From NCBI GenBank assembly GCA_007644065.1, contig VJWN01000008.1:994411-1058410 (forward strand): a stretch of 64,000 nt of DNA. Reading direction: 5' to 3'. The translations under genes and the position numbers were made by a program. This document shows, one piece after another, positions 1 through 12,373 of this stretch (position 1 is its first letter; each line of letters opens with the position of its first letter). Origin of the DNA: Margaritispora aquatica (lineage: Eukaryota > Ascomycota > Leotiomycetes > Helotiales > Discinellaceae). The notes under the pieces were generated by a model. That model saw only the letters and a program-made list of their open reading frames with translations, did not search any database and was not told the origin of the DNA.

Positions 1-1416
1 TGTGAATCCGGACCTGTTTACCTTAGACTTGAGGTTTCCGAAACAGAGGATATGGAATACAAGCCCGGATATGTGGAACGCAGATGCCCTGCAAAGGACG
101 ACGGAGGGCTTGATTGGCGTATTGCTGTCTCTGAAAAAGAAGCCCCTCATAAGATATGAGAAGAATAGTCTTCTAGCCAAAAAACTGGCAGCAGAAGTTC
201 GGTACCATATTACCCAAGAGGACCAGCTCTTTGACTTCAGGAAGGTTGATACGCCACCTATATTGCTCATCCTTGATCGGAGAGATGATCCCATCACACC
301 TCTGTTGACTCAATGGACATATCAAGCAATGGTGCATGAGTTACTAGGTATTCACAATGGTCGTGTAGACCTGAGTGAGGTTCCAGATATACGGCCGGAA
401 CTCAAGGAAGTGGTTCTGTCACAAGACCAAGATCCATTTTTCAAGAAGAACATGTTTCTCAATTTCGGAGACCTTGGTGGCAATATCAAGGATTATGTAG
501 AGCAATATCAGTCGAAAACGAAAAATAGTTCAAATATCGAATCAATAGCGGATATGAAACGCTTCATCGAGGATTATCCAGAATTCCGCAAGCTTTCCGG
601 AAATGTTAGCAAGCATGTCACACTTGTTGGAGAGCTGAGTAGGAAGGTTGGAGCAGAGAACTTGCTTGAAGTCAGTGAGGTTGAACAGAGTTTGGCATGT
701 AATGATAACCATGCCAATGATCTGAAGGTGAACTATCTTCTATACAAATGAGAGCATAGCTAACAAGAGTTTAGAACGTCCAAAGACTCATCCAGTCGCC
801 TGCAGTAACCCCAGACTCCAAACTTCGCCTGGTGGCTCTCTATTCATTACGATATGAGAAGCATCCTTCTAATGCACTACCTTTGCTCGTCGACCTCTTA
901 GGAGCAGCAGGCAACGTCCCTCAAAGGCGAATAGATCTTGTTGCTAAGCTTCTCACGTATCAGTCATCTCTCCATCAGTCACAGTCTGCAGGCGGAATAT
1001 CAGACATCTTTGAATCCGCAGGGATTTTCAACGCAGCGCGAGACCGCTTCAAGGGCCTCAAAGGAGTGGAGAATGTATACACGCAGCATTCTCCTCGATT
1101 GGAAGTCACTCTCCAAAACCTAATCAAGGGACGTCTACGGGATCAACAATATCCTTTCGTCGAAGGCGGTGGTTCAACTCGAGACAAACCGCAAGACATC
1201 ATTGTGTTTCTAGTTGGTGGTGTCACTTTCGAAGAAGCAAAGACAGTATCGCATATCAACGCCTCTTCACCTGGCGTGAGGATAGTGTTGGGAGGCACAT
1301 CGGTCCATAACAGCACTACTTTTCTCGAAGAAATGGAAGATGCAGTATCATCGTGGCCAGAGCCACCGCCCACAACTGCAGCGGCAAGATTGAGGAAAGA
1401 AACTGGACGGAGGTAA
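1..1416 (+). CDS. VPS45: Vacuolar protein sorting-associated protein 45 (Sec1/Munc18 family), 5'-truncated by window edge
   Basis: Exons are <2..727 and 775..1416, with a 47-nt intron (GTGAAC donor, gctaac branch, TTTAG acceptor). The reading frame is already open at base 2, so roughly the first 100-130 residues lie outside the window. The visible protein matches the Sec1/Munc18 fold of Vps45: the motif ILDRRDDPITPLLTQWTYQA is the family hallmark, followed by LTYQSSL and, near the end, DIIVFLVGGVTFEEA. Vps45 binds the t-SNARE Tlg2 and drives SNARE assembly at the trans-Golgi/endosome for traffic to the vacuole (family knowledge). The C-terminus RKETGRR is basic. The next gene is convergent. 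Family assignment is secure; only the start is missing. Confidence 0.93.
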
Positions 1417-2778
1417 TGGGAAGAAACTTATGAGTAATGCATAGGAGGTGCTTGGCGTTCCGAGAGGAGTTACGATATCAAGGAAGTGTATCTTTACAGG
1501 CGTGTATCAAAACGATTTTCAAAGTACCCAATTCTCCACAGCATAGACTTCATTGCGAAGTATCTTTAGCTGCTGCGCTTGATTGAACTATCAGTAAAGA
1601 TACCAGATAAGTGCCAGGAAGTCCTGGCATCACCTACTGAACATAAGCGAGGTTCATACAACGTGCAACTTAGCCTAGTCTAGATTGCTACTACACTCAG
1701 GCCACAAGATAGCCACCTGTTCATGCAAGTCACACATCTGATCCAAGTGGCTCGATGAGATAGGTGAGATTTGCCCATGTACGAAATTCTTTGTTGCGCA
1801 TCGCATTCTCGTCCCGACTTCGGGCCTCTCCTTTCCCACAGCTCTGCCGATGCGCCTTGTTGTGTTTGCCTTGCCTTGCATCTTTATCGGATGGTCGACC
1901 CCACGCTTGTGCTTGTTGCCGAGACAGTGAAGTGGGGTAGAGTGATGTTTCCTTTTTGGTTTCTTGTCTCGTTGCGTTGTTGTGTAATCTGGGTATGATA
2001 TTGTGTAAGTGTGTATATGTATGAGTTTTTCTGCAACTTTGTGGGGATCAATGACGTGAGGAGAATGTTTGTTATGTTATTATGAGGTGAGTGCCTAGTA
2101 GTAACTGTCTTCATCTAAGACTCTCTTCTTCCTATCTGCTTACCTCAAGCGAGCACAACCACCTCCTTGGGGCATTGGGGATCTCAGCATTGGCAGTGCT
2201 TCAGTCCTGTTAGAGTATTAGGAAAAGTCTAATGCTGTCTTCCATCGACTAGATCATCAGCAACATTACACTCTGTACACAATATCCTCCAGGTTCCAAA
2301 TCGAAACTCACGGCCTGCACCTAGTAGTTCAAAGTTTCATTTCACGATTCATCAAGAGACTGTTCTTGAAGACGGCGTTCGAGCGTTGCCACTGAGGACG
2401 CCTCAGACCAATGTGCGAAATGCAAACTTGATTTTGACGTTAGGGATTGTGTGATTGAGGGCCTGATTGCTATGATCATAACTTCAGGAAAGAATAAAAG
2501 ACGATAAGAGACTGTGTGACTAAAGATAAGGTAAGAGCGTGGTCTATGGTTATCAAAATGGTTGCTCGAGAGTTTTCACCGAAGTTCTCAGACAGTTTGT
2601 CAAGAAGTGAGATGTTTCTTGTTCGAAAATAGGTGGACCATTGGACCTAAAACACTGAGAAGTATTCCCAGCAGGTTTGAATTTTCAAATTTCCCAAGAA
2701 ATATTTGCTTTTAGTCCTTGTGTGTCCTGCCCCGCAACACATTCACCAATTTGAGATTACACATTCTCAAGCAGGCCT
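1417..2778. other. Intergenic region between convergent VPS45 and VOC gene
   Basis: This 1.36-kb stretch presumably carries the two 3' ends. Only short open frames without family resemblance are present. No RNA gene or repeat was seen. Confidence 0.5.
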
Positions 2779-3279
2779 TTACTCGCCTCCATGAGTAACA
2801 ACCTCGAAATTGATCCCGCAAGCTGGATCTCTCACAAATGCCGCATAGTAGCCAGGGTGATAGTCCCTCAATCCTGGCTTGCCATTGCAGATACCACCAG
2901 CCTTGAGCGCAGCAGCATGAAACTGGCGGACCTCTTCCGAGTCTAAAGATCATCAGCAGCTGTAGGAGTACAGGACAGGACAGGAAAACACACTCTTGGC
3001 AGCGAATGCGATGTGCGTGACCTTCAGACTAGTCATAAGAGCATCGGCTTCTTCGAGCGTGCTGCCGTGGCTGCTGAGCCAGAGATATGGAGCTGTCTCA
3101 CCTAGACCGACAACGGCAGGGACTGGTCTAGTTCTGTACAGAGTTTAGTATGTCAATCGAATTAGAGAGATATCTTACATTTCTTTGAATCCGAGGTGGG
3201 CGAGGGAAGTGGTAAGGAAAGTGATGAGCTCTTCGAGCTTTGCTGCTGGGACAGTGACGCAGAAATGATCGGCAGGCAT
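2779..3279 (-). CDS. Glyoxalase/bleomycin-resistance/dioxygenase (VOC) superfamily protein
   Basis: Three exons on the minus strand: 3179..3279, 2994..3133 and 2779..2942, with introns of 45 nt (GTAAGA) and 51 nt (GTGTGT). They give a 134-residue protein, normal for a single-domain VOC protein. It begins MPADHFCVTVP. The C-terminal part is diagnostic: LKAGGICNGKPGLRDYHPGY followed by YAAFVRDPACGINFEVVTHG, the region that in VOC proteins carries the last metal/cofactor ligand (the Glu of NFEVV) and the conserved FxxDPxG turn. VOC proteins act as lyases, dioxygenases or isomerases on small molecules; the substrate cannot be told from sequence. The ATG is the first in frame after the leader. All junctions keep frame. 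Confidence 0.82.
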
Positions 3280-4263
3280 ATTGAACTTCGACCTGGTTTT
3301 TGTGAGTGAAAAATGTAAGATTAGAAGCGCTTGAGGTTTTTAGTTAGTTGAATTCAATTGTGCAATTAGCTTCTTGATTGTTGGATGAAAGTGCACTTTC
3401 AACTGACACAATGGAAATGGAGACCATACTTACGTGTAAGATGGTCACACAACTTGATACCTGAGACAACAAACCCCGCTTGCCCAGCAGTGAGGGTGCC
3501 TCAGATCCCTAAGCCACATGCAGATAGTATGTACTACTTAGCCAACCACGAACCTAGTTGACGCGGTGAGACGCGAAAGGAGCACGATATCAGGTGTTGT
3601 TGCATGGACTTGAGCAACTTGGCAGGAATATTGATTTGTAATAGCCTTTTCAAAGGTATTATGTAGGGAGTTTGTACTGATATGCTAGGTAAGAATGAGA
3701 AGTCTAGAAATGCTTGATGGTTATCATGCTGTCTACCTTCTGTTCAACGATGAACACAGTAAGCTGACGAAATGCGTATTTACCTTCAGTCAGAGAGACA
3801 AGCTTAGAACGACACAGGTCATCACCAGCGAAGTTAAGTCACTGATCTCTTTAGAAGGTTTGTTGAAACACGATTCTCAAATTGCAGAGCTTAAAACGAT
3901 TTGTTGTCTCTTATTCTGACACTTCTACTCGTTTAGACTTCCACTGCAAATACAGATGAATATCGAGAATTAGACTACCAGAAATTCAACTGCCAATCTG
4001 CATACCTCACAACAGCCTAGCCTGAGCATTTTTGCGATACTTTACGGTTCTTCCTTGCTTATTGTCATATGTTTGCTCTATCAGAATAGTTCGTGGTCTC
4101 AGCTAGATAGTTTGTGTGCACGGACTTGAATTTGCTAGATTCCTCCTTCAAGCTTTTTGGCTCTTCATAAGCTCACTGCCATATTGTTACTATTTATTTT
4201 TTTCATTCATATCGTAACTCTTCTTTGATATGCCGCATTCTGCCTTTCCTGAGCCTGAATAGA

Positions 4264-4276
4264 CCCCGGGGTGGAG
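4264..4276. promoter_or_regulatory. Possible CreA/Mig1 carbon-catabolite repressor sites
   Basis: The run CCCCGGGGTGGAG contains three overlapping matches to the CreA consensus SYGGRG (two on +, one on -), about 590 bp before the mannanase ATG. Clustered CreA sites upstream of a plant-wall hydrolase are expected from Aspergillus/Trichoderma work, but a six-base degenerate motif is common by chance. Functional use is inference. Confidence 0.3.
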
Positions 4277-4791
4277 CCACATCCCTCGCTGCGAGTCGAC
4301 GGAGGGGCTTCTTCCATGCGGCTAGGTTTCCGGCAGATTAGTTTGTCTCCACGATCTGGTGACAAGAAAGGATCCAGGATCCTTCAAAGCTTCATCTATA
4401 TTTTCATCTGAACGTATGCTACAATTGGTTCATACCTCTCTCGCGAACTCCAGAGGCGATGGAACATCATCCAACGGACGCTGGGATGTCGTACCGGATT
4501 GCCTGATCACCACGGAGACATTCGTCAGTAATAAAAAGTGCTAATTTTGAGAGAAGTTTTGCACTCAGTATCAAACATCATTGGTCAAAGCATCGGGGTA
4601 TCTGAGGAATTCAAAGTATTTCCACCTGCCACAGGCCCTCTTCATAATGAGCTGAGGTTGCAAGTGTCAATAAGTGGGCTTGCAAAGCACTCAAGCTGAA
4701 ATGCGGGGAGAGCATAGGGAGATAGTTCTCCTTTTGGGCAGTCATATCGAATTCGACGGGCCGACAGTGATTCCATATTGTTGAGATGTAG

Positions 4792-4798
4792 TATATAT
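4792..4798 (+). promoter_or_regulatory. TATA-like box of the mannanase gene
   Basis: TATATAT lies 70 nt upstream of the chosen ATG at 4868, a usual spacing for a strongly regulated fungal gene. Confidence 0.45.
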
Positions 4799-4867
4799 CC
4801 ACATTGTGTCTCGAGTTTTCTCATGGCTATTGCTAAGTGGCACTCTTTCCGCTCTCCTTCAATCAAA

Positions 4868-6601
4868 ATGAAGGCTTCTCTGTTTTTGGCACCAATTGCC
4901 TTTGCTCTCGTGGATGCTCAAGTAGCTGCTTATGGCCAGTGTGGAGGTTCAGTCTACAGTGGAGTCACAAACTGTGTTACAGGCTATTACTGTCTCTCAC
5001 AAAATGCCTTCTACTTCCAATGTGTTCCTGGAACGGCGACGGCAGCAGCAACGTCAACAAAAGCTAGCTCCACTCTAGTCACCACAACCAAATCCTCTAC
5101 TGTGACTTCGTCGACTAAGACTTCCAGCTCCTCCACAGTCCCTAGGACTTCGACCTCCACCACATCGACCAAAGCGTCCAGCAGCTCATCATCATCCAAG
5201 GCATCCTCCAGCTCGACCAAGTCCTCGTCGACAGGTGTGGTAGGGACCTCTACCTTCACGGCCTATGCAAAGGCCACCGGCCATGTCTTCTCCATCAATG
5301 GAAAGGCACCAGCATACTGGATGGGAACAAACAGCTACTGGATTGGCTTCTTGACCAACAATGCTGATGTTGATCTTGTTATGTCTCATCTCGCCTCTGT
5401 AAGTATATGGAACATCCACCAGTATTTCAGGCTCTAATCATGTCTTCTAGACTGGCCTTAAGGTCCTTAGAGTATGGGGTTTCAATGATGTGACTTCTAC
5501 GCCCGGCAGTGGCACAGTTTGGTACCAATCTTTCGTTTCAGGAGCCTCCCCAGTCATTAACACAGGTGCCAATGGTCTTCAGAGACTTGATTATGTCGTT
5601 GCCTCAGCTGAAGCACACGGCATTTCTCTCATCATAAATTTCGTCAACAACTGGACCGACTACGGAGGAATGCAAGCTTATTGCACATACTATGGTATCT
5701 CTCCAGTCACAAACTGGTATACGAACACCCTTGCACAGACACAATACAAGGCCTATATCCAGGCTGTTGTCTCCAGATACACCACATCGAAAGCCATCTT
5801 TGCTTGGGAGTTAGCCAACGAGCCAAGATGCAGTGGATGTGATTCTTCTGTCATCACAAACTGGATCACCACCATCAGGTACGTTAAGACATGATTCAGA
5901 ACGACCATAATCATCATACTAACTTCTCAAAGTGCATACATTAAGTCACTGGACTCCAACCACATGGTCTGCATCGGCGATGAAGGCTTTGGACTCTCTA
6001 CTGGATCAGATGGATCGTACCCATACACACTCGGCCCCGGTACTAACTTCACCACCAACTTGGCCATCTCAACCATTGATTTTGGTACCTTCCATCTATA
6101 TACCGATTCATGGGGTCAAACAACCGCATGGGGAAACACTTGGGTATCCAACCATGCAGCAGCCGCTGCAGCAATTGGAAAGCCTGTCATCTTCGAAGAA
6201 TACGGCAGCACAACCAAGTCCAACCTTGTGGGATGGCAAGCTGCTTCTCTAGCTAGTGTAAGTCGTCTTTCATTATATCTGCGTTCGTTCGCTGTCCAAA
6301 GGCAAAGGGTTCTAGATTCACATCAGCGATACCTGAAAATATCAGCTCCCAAGACACGCACAAGATTTACATTGACATATTGAATGCTAATATTCGCTTA
6401 GGTCGTCGCTGGTGATATGTACTGGCAATATGGAGATACTTTGAGCACAGGAGTAACTTCGGATGATGGAAACACCATCTTTTATGGAAGCAGCGATTAT
6501 GCTACATATGTAAGTCCTTTTTGAACCGTTGGCAAGGAAATGTATTAACTTAGTCATAGGTCACTGCTCATGCTGCTGCACTGAATGCCAAGGTTGTCTA
6601 A
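4868..6601 (+). CDS. Secreted mannan endo-1,4-beta-mannosidase, CBM1 + GH5 (subfamily 7-like)
   Basis: Exons are 4868..5398, 5451..5878, 5933..6257, 6402..6509 and 6560..6601, giving 477 residues. Order of parts: signal peptide (about residues 1-17); N-terminal fungal cellulose-binding module with four Cys (25, 36, 42, 52; YGQCGG start); a Ser/Thr-rich linker to about residue 130; then a GH5 catalytic domain. Catalytic residues are visible: acid/base Glu301 in ELANEPRC and the Glu408-Glu409 pair in VIFEEYG, of which the Glu before Tyr-Gly should be the nucleophile. The architecture matches Trichoderma/Aspergillus Man5-type mannanases, except that the CBM1 is at the N-terminus. It would hydrolyse beta-mannan and galactomannan in plant cell walls. 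Intron 3 (144 nt) is longer than the other three (50-54 nt). The subfamily call is by recognition, not alignment. Confidence 0.92.
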
Positions 6602-7624
6602 GGTCCACGCAGACTGATGTCTTCACTTCTTCTATGTCTATATTCCTTACCTATGTAAATATTTCTTCAAAATCAGTTGCACATAACTCAGACTTCATAT
6701 TTGTGCAGAAAGAAAAGTGTTGTTGGCTTACATATCATGTCTCAACGATGCCCGGGCATAAAAATTCAAACAACTTCAAATTGAAAAAAGAAAAAGTGAT
6801 GGATATCGTACATAAGCCTGATAAATATTTCCTTGCTCACCGGTCACCAACATCTACACTCAAAAGGCTTTGCTGGTGAAGAAACTGTGTATTTAAATGC
6901 CCTTGAAGCTTAGTAACGTTATTGCCGAGGCTAAGGATCCTCATTTACAACTCAAGAGAAGATAAGCTTCATCGGATTTTGCGATTACGAAAGACCAGCC
7001 TACATATGTGCATTTGCCGCACTTGGAAAATGCCATCTCTACCACAGGTACCTAGATCATTGATATTTGCCACTCTACCACAGTATATAACCCAGTCAAG
7101 CACAGCCCGTTTGTTTATATCCAGATTTTGAGGCGTCGCTGAGAAGCAACAAGCTAGATAAAAAGTGGATGATGATCTACTAGCCGCACGCTTTTTGGCG
7201 CTTAACATCGTCATTTTGCGCCACATAGTGAACCTTGAAGTTGATGTTGTCAATCAACTCTTCAATTCCATCTGCTTTTTGGAATTAGGGTCGGCTTACT
7301 AACTCGAAGCAACAGGGCAGTAACAGTATGCATATCTAGCATACTAACTTTAAAAATCCTTCTGGTAATTAGCCGTTCTCATTCTAAGCTTTTAAACCTT
7401 GAGGGATCCAGAAGCCAGATCAATGCTCATATATTTTCCCAGTGTCACTCACCGGGATCCTGGATTAATAGGACAGTGTTGATTCTGAGCTGTCGAGTAG
7501 AGTCGATATTCCGTTTCTCGAACTTCGTCCTTGAAGCTGAGCTTCAACGTCCTGATCTCTGGTTGAGTTTGTAATCCTTTCATCCTACATCCGAGGAGGC
7601 AGCAGGACTGTCCAAACTGCCATC
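6602..7624. other. Intergenic region, mannanase 3' side to transcription-factor-like gene
   Basis: Contains the mannanase 3' end and the presumed promoter of the next + strand gene. No coding or RNA feature was recognised. Confidence 0.5.
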
Positions 7625-9341
7625 ATGTCGTCAGGCTCGAGTGGATCAGTATCATATCCATTTCTGAGCTTCGTTCACATCAATAATCCAGAAGATTCAA
7701 AATTACGATCGAAGAGGAGAGCAGTGAGGTCACATGCTGCACACCACCAGCATCTTCACAGGCCGAATGCGAATGGGAGTGCAATTGCAAGTGCGAATGG
7801 GAATGGGAATGAGAGACAACCCAATCAACGAGAAGGAGTCTCTCGGCCCAGGAGGCAGAGCCGCGAAGTGAGGCACGAAATTGTGCAGCAACCTGTTGTC
7901 CAGAACCCTTCAACGACACCTGTGCCAAAGTCGGATATTATGAAATTGAGTTTTCTGCTCTGTGCTGATGAGGTTGATACTCGAGACGACGATAATCGAC
8001 CTATCCCAAATGCGCCACGGAACGATGAAAATAATACCTGTAAAAAAGATGATTCGATGCTTGGTGGGAATTGTTCTGCCACCTATGCCGAGAAGAGGGA
8101 GCTCTTAGTGATTCTACCACACGAGCGGTACTCCCCACCCTCAGGGAATCTTTTCCATGGTTTACGAGTTGATCCATTTCAATCCTATCCAGTACCATTG
8201 AGGCCCGGTTACGACTCTATTATTGACTTCTGTAAGAACAAGGCATCTTCACATTGCAAATTTCTCTTCCACATCTTGTATCTTATTTAACAAAACATAA
8301 TCCCTGCACTAGATCTGACCAAAAACAGATACAGAACGTTTATGTGGGGACATACCTCTCGCATTGCAGCCTGGCAGCACCTTGTCGTTTCGATCATTAT
8401 GGTTTCCTCTTGTTCTCCAGTCGCCTACTATATTCTAGTGAGTAGTCCTATGAGACTGATTAACCTGAAATATGCCTGCACCTAATGCAGGGAATCAATG
8501 ACTTCTCTTCTGGTTAGACTTGCTATTGGAATTCAAGCTGATTATTTGACCTCCTCTCATAGTGCTATTATGTCTCTTAGTAGTACGATACGTCACTTAC
8601 AGCATGGTACCCTCGCCAACCAACCATATCAAGTCAAGAGCCTCCACCAGAACGCTGTCGATGCTTTCAATAAACAATTCTCAAATATAAACTTCCCAAT
8701 TGACGACATAAGTATTGCCGCCATGTATTGCATGGCTACTTTAGACTCCTTACATGGTAATGCGATCGCTTATGATATGCATAGTAAGTGTATTCCCCGC
8801 TGCCATGCCAGTACGATGTCCCAAATTTTTAGTCATTGCCTTGAAGGCAGACTTGCGGAGTTTTTTGACTTCGAGACAATAGCTGACAAACATACCAGTG
8901 TCTGGATTGGCGCACATGGTCTACTTGCGAGGTGGTCTGCACAGATTAGGTCTGAGAGGCTTACTGACCTCAATGATATTATGGCTTGATTTCAACCAAT
9001 CTAAAATACGTGGCTCAGACATGTATTTTGCGGAAAGTATTGAGATGTCTAGGAAACTGTCGTCTCTTGGCCACGACAATTCCGCACAAACAGCGGCGAT
9101 CCCATACCGAAGGAAACAGCAGAAGAGATCTGTAGAAATTACTCTGAAGAGCATGGACAGAACTGCCACGAGGTCACTGGTGGAAGCTGGTGGGTTGGAT
9201 GGGCATATGTTGACGTTCTCCCAGGCATTCTTGTGGGAAGGTGACGTGAGTCCTGGTCCGGGAGGTAGGGTAGATGTTGCTGTTCATGCAGCAAAAGTAC
9301 GTTCTTCGATGAGTGACGCCCTCACCAGGACCAGAGGTTGA
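7625..9341 (+). CDS. Fungal transcription-factor-like protein (non-zinc, tachykinin/Fungal_trans_2-type); probable pseudogene with in-frame stop
   Basis: Proposed exons are 7625..8231, 8329..8437, 8491..8783 and 8899..9341. The N-terminus has the conserved pattern FVHINNPEDSK..RRAVRSHAAHH seen in fungal regulators that lack a Zn cluster. It is followed by a low-complexity stretch and the family motif DPFQSYPVPLRPGYDSIIDF; the C-terminal half has HMVYLRGGLHRLGLRGLL and WLDFNQ, typical of the fungal-specific transcription-factor fold. Oddity: with the best splice sites of intron 2 (GTGAGT..GCAG) the codon spanning the junction is TAG, directly between ...QSPTIF and ESMTSLL..., which otherwise align well with the family. 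An alternative donor at 8402 (GTTTCC) avoids the stop but removes 12 conserved residues. Target genes are unknown. Call this a CDS with a probable nonsense mutation. Confidence 0.55.
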
Positions 9342-10081
9342 GGGAGTGCAGTAAATAAGGGTTATTTTCTATAAACATTGCTGGCTTTTAGGCCTTGGCG
9401 TCTTTCTACACAGGAAGTGTCTCTTGGGTATTGCATTTGGAGGTGCAACAGGCGGGATGGCGTTCGGAAATCATAGGGATATATCAGGAAACGAGCAATA
9501 TGCATACTGGATGTATAGCGTATATACATATGGGATGGACAATGGTCGGAAAACTCTTTGTGGAAAATGGATTTTGGTATCATTACATACAAACATGATG
9601 TAAAGTTCAGCAAATGCATAAGTTTTGCGAACCCAAATCTCGCTGCAGTATAAGTTATTATGGTTCCAAAAATCCACTTGTTTAAGGACTTAGGCTGTAA
9701 CCAAGATTACTCACTATACAGTAGTCGCTGGATCTAAATTGCCGGGTAGATACCTTATTTATATAACATTTGAATGTGCAATATGTTTTGATACATTCTA
9801 GAGATCAATTCTTCCCGTTTAATCTGGTGTTCTATTGGCATCGATCTTGATAAGAATAGACACCCAGAAAGAAAATTTAGGAAACGGTCAAATTTCTTAT
9901 CGTTCCTATACCACTGGTATAATTATTGTAAAAAGAATAATATCAGGTCAGGAATGGGGTTTGCCATTATTGGCATTATTTCTTTCATCCTTTATGTTTC
10001 ATACGAGATGATAATGCAGTATTTGTTATGCGTCTCAGTTGAATACAGCTTGTTGTATCCAAGTTGAAAAGATGCTTCAAT
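9342..10081. other. Intergenic region between convergent regulator genes
   Basis: AT-rich stretch holding the 3' ends of the + and - strand regulators. Nothing else was recognised. Confidence 0.5.
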
Positions 10082-12373
10082 TTACCTCTGAATTGTCCAC
10101 TGGAAATTATCGTCTTGGTATAAGGAGCTGTCGAGCATCGGCAGTGCTGGGCTGGGGACCCATCCATCCATTCCACCGCCATACTGCAGCTGTATATCGC
10201 CGATTAACATGCCCTGATTAAAGTCACGCTCGTGAATTCTTTCGAAGTTCCCATAGTCCACATCATCACCAATCGTCCCGTATATTTCAGGGTGTCCATT
10301 CGATGACGGCACATCAGTAGTACCATTACCATTCACCTCTATAAAATCAACGTTGTATGAAGGAGCAATCTGTTCGCTATCCCATTGCCATTCCGCATCA
10401 GCAAGGGCTCTCGGGGCCACCTTCTCGAAATTCTGATTCCATAGCATTTTAGGCACCGGTGGCAGCCAACAGACATCTTTGTACGATTTGAGATTGTCCG
10501 GGACGCTGAAGAACTGATCGTTTTTCTGGCCTTCGAACCAGATCCGGAACTGCATGATGATACCCAGAAATATGAAAGGCGATCGGTAATGCTCATGTCC
10601 GACGGCATCGATGAATTTGTCGGAAACGACTTGCAGGTAATATTCGAGCCTCATGCTCTGACTGTCGAGTACTGCACCGATTTTGCTGGATGGTGATTTG
10701 GAGGAGATGTAGAGCTTGATGAGCGTCACTAGTGCGTAGCAGGTTTGCACGTAGTTGGCAATTGGGAGGACGCGGAGAGTACGTAGATCCATTTTGAGGA
10801 TGATATCGAGTGCTGCTTTTGCTGAGGAGATGCTTATTGCAGAGGCGTCGAGGAAGGACGAGCTCGCTTCGGGCAGGGTATGGATGGATATCACTTTGGT
10901 AAGATTTAGGGGCGGTATGAAGTCCTCGGGTGGGTGGTCATCGTGTAGACCAACCTGGTGCAGATATAGCTGTGTGTAATGGTATTGTAGCAAGAGAGCA
11001 TCTATACTCGTTAGACAAATATCTCTACTATTGAAACATAGTATACCGTTCACGCCAACTAGTTGGGTCTCTTTCTTCCATTTCTCTAGCTCTTTCTCCA
11101 GGCCTGTCATGGTGATTTGAGCTCGAGCTTCTGATAAATCGGGTATGCTCCCGGGATCGTCAAGCCGAAACAACGTCCCGATCTCTTCGGTAATCTTCAT
11201 GAGCTTGACCCAGCAGAGGAGGCTCTTGTCAAGCTCTATGATTGTAGGATTATGTGAGATGCTTTCTACACATTCCTGAGTCCAAGAACTCCATCTGAGC
11301 ATATGAGGTCGCCTCATGGACATTGAAACACTTGATCAGTTAGTCTCAGTAGAATTTGTATCAAAGATTGGTGAGCCATTTCAACAGAAAAGAAATTGAA
11401 ACAAGTATCGGTCTTACCTTGTGGTTATCATATAACAGGTCAAGAATGTCCTCCTCCTCTCGAGTTCTTCATCGTCTAAGACCTCATGCTCCAGGACAGC
11501 CATACTACTAGCCCGAAGCGATCTTGAGTCTTTCGGATTCCGACCAAGTCCAATATCAACAGCCATAATCGCAGCCACATGCACAAACTCGTAGAATTTC
11601 AACTGTGCATACGTCCCTGGTGGGTAATACCACACGGTGCAAACGATCATCGCTTGCACCAATTCCAAGCTCTTCTCATGTTGCAAGACAGTACGATGTG
11701 CATAAGCAACCAGCACCTCCGTATTAAGCGTACTATAGAGATATGGATCAGCTTCTGCTGCTGCTGCGGCTAGGATAGCTAGGAATAGAGTTGGTTTGGT
11801 TCTTCGGCATTCTGCTGCTGTGAGACTTGCTGACAGAATCACACCCGGATAGTGATTGACGAAGTTGTCGTTGTAGGATTGGAACAAGCGAGAGGCTGTT
11901 TCGAGAGATAGAATGCCTCTGTCTATGACATCGGAATTTGGATAATATGTCAAGGGACTTCCTTCTAATGAAGTTCTGTTCGGCTCAGGCATTTGTGATG
12001 AATATTGCTTGACATTTGGCTCGGGTGGTATGCTTTCTTCCACCCCAATCGAGTTATTCCTCGTCAAGCCATCTGCTTCATTATTGCTTTGGATACTGGA
12101 TTCCCCGGAGACTGTACTCGCTTTTCCCTCGAATAAAGCCTTCATAGCCTGTACTTCTTGTTCTAACTCAGCAACCCGTGTATCGGTCCTTTTCCTCTGC
12201 TTCCTCTTTGGAGGAATCGTAAACATACACTGCCTGTCCGTCCGGGCACATCTCTGGCAAGTCTTGGACATGCCAGAACTATCTACTCTGCAGCGGACTT
12301 TATTTGTTCTACAGGCATCGCAGGCACGGTTTGCTTGATTCTCATAAGCGCTCCCAGGTTGAGAGTTGTCCAT
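10082..12373 (-). CDS. Zn2Cys6 fungal-specific transcription factor
   Basis: Two exons, 11418..12373 and 10082..11330, with an 87-nt intron (GTAAGA donor); the protein has 734 residues. The binuclear zinc cluster is complete: Cys18, 21, 28, 39, 42 and 49, in the order C-x2-C-x6-C-x10-C-x2-C-x6-C. A basic linker (PPKRKQRKR) and a short coiled-coil segment (RVAELEQEVQAMKAL, about residues 66-80) follow, as in GAL4-type dimers. Across the intron the protein reads YMITTSVSMSMRRPHMLRW, the conserved middle-homology-region motif of fungal activators, which confirms the splice. It should bind paired CGG-type half-sites in the nucleus; the pathway cannot be deduced. It is convergent with the transcription-factor-like gene to the left and divergent from the gene at 12912. 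A further small intron near the 3' end cannot be excluded. Confidence 0.9.

Larger units (their letters stand above)
3280..4867. other. Intergenic region upstream of the mannanase gene
   Basis: This stretch is bounded by the VOC start and the mannanase start, so it holds both promoters. Visible items are a cluster of SYGGRG-type matches at 4264-4276, a 17-bp palindrome at 4368-4384 and a TATA-like box at 4792-4798. No coding sequence could be supported. Confidence 0.5.
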
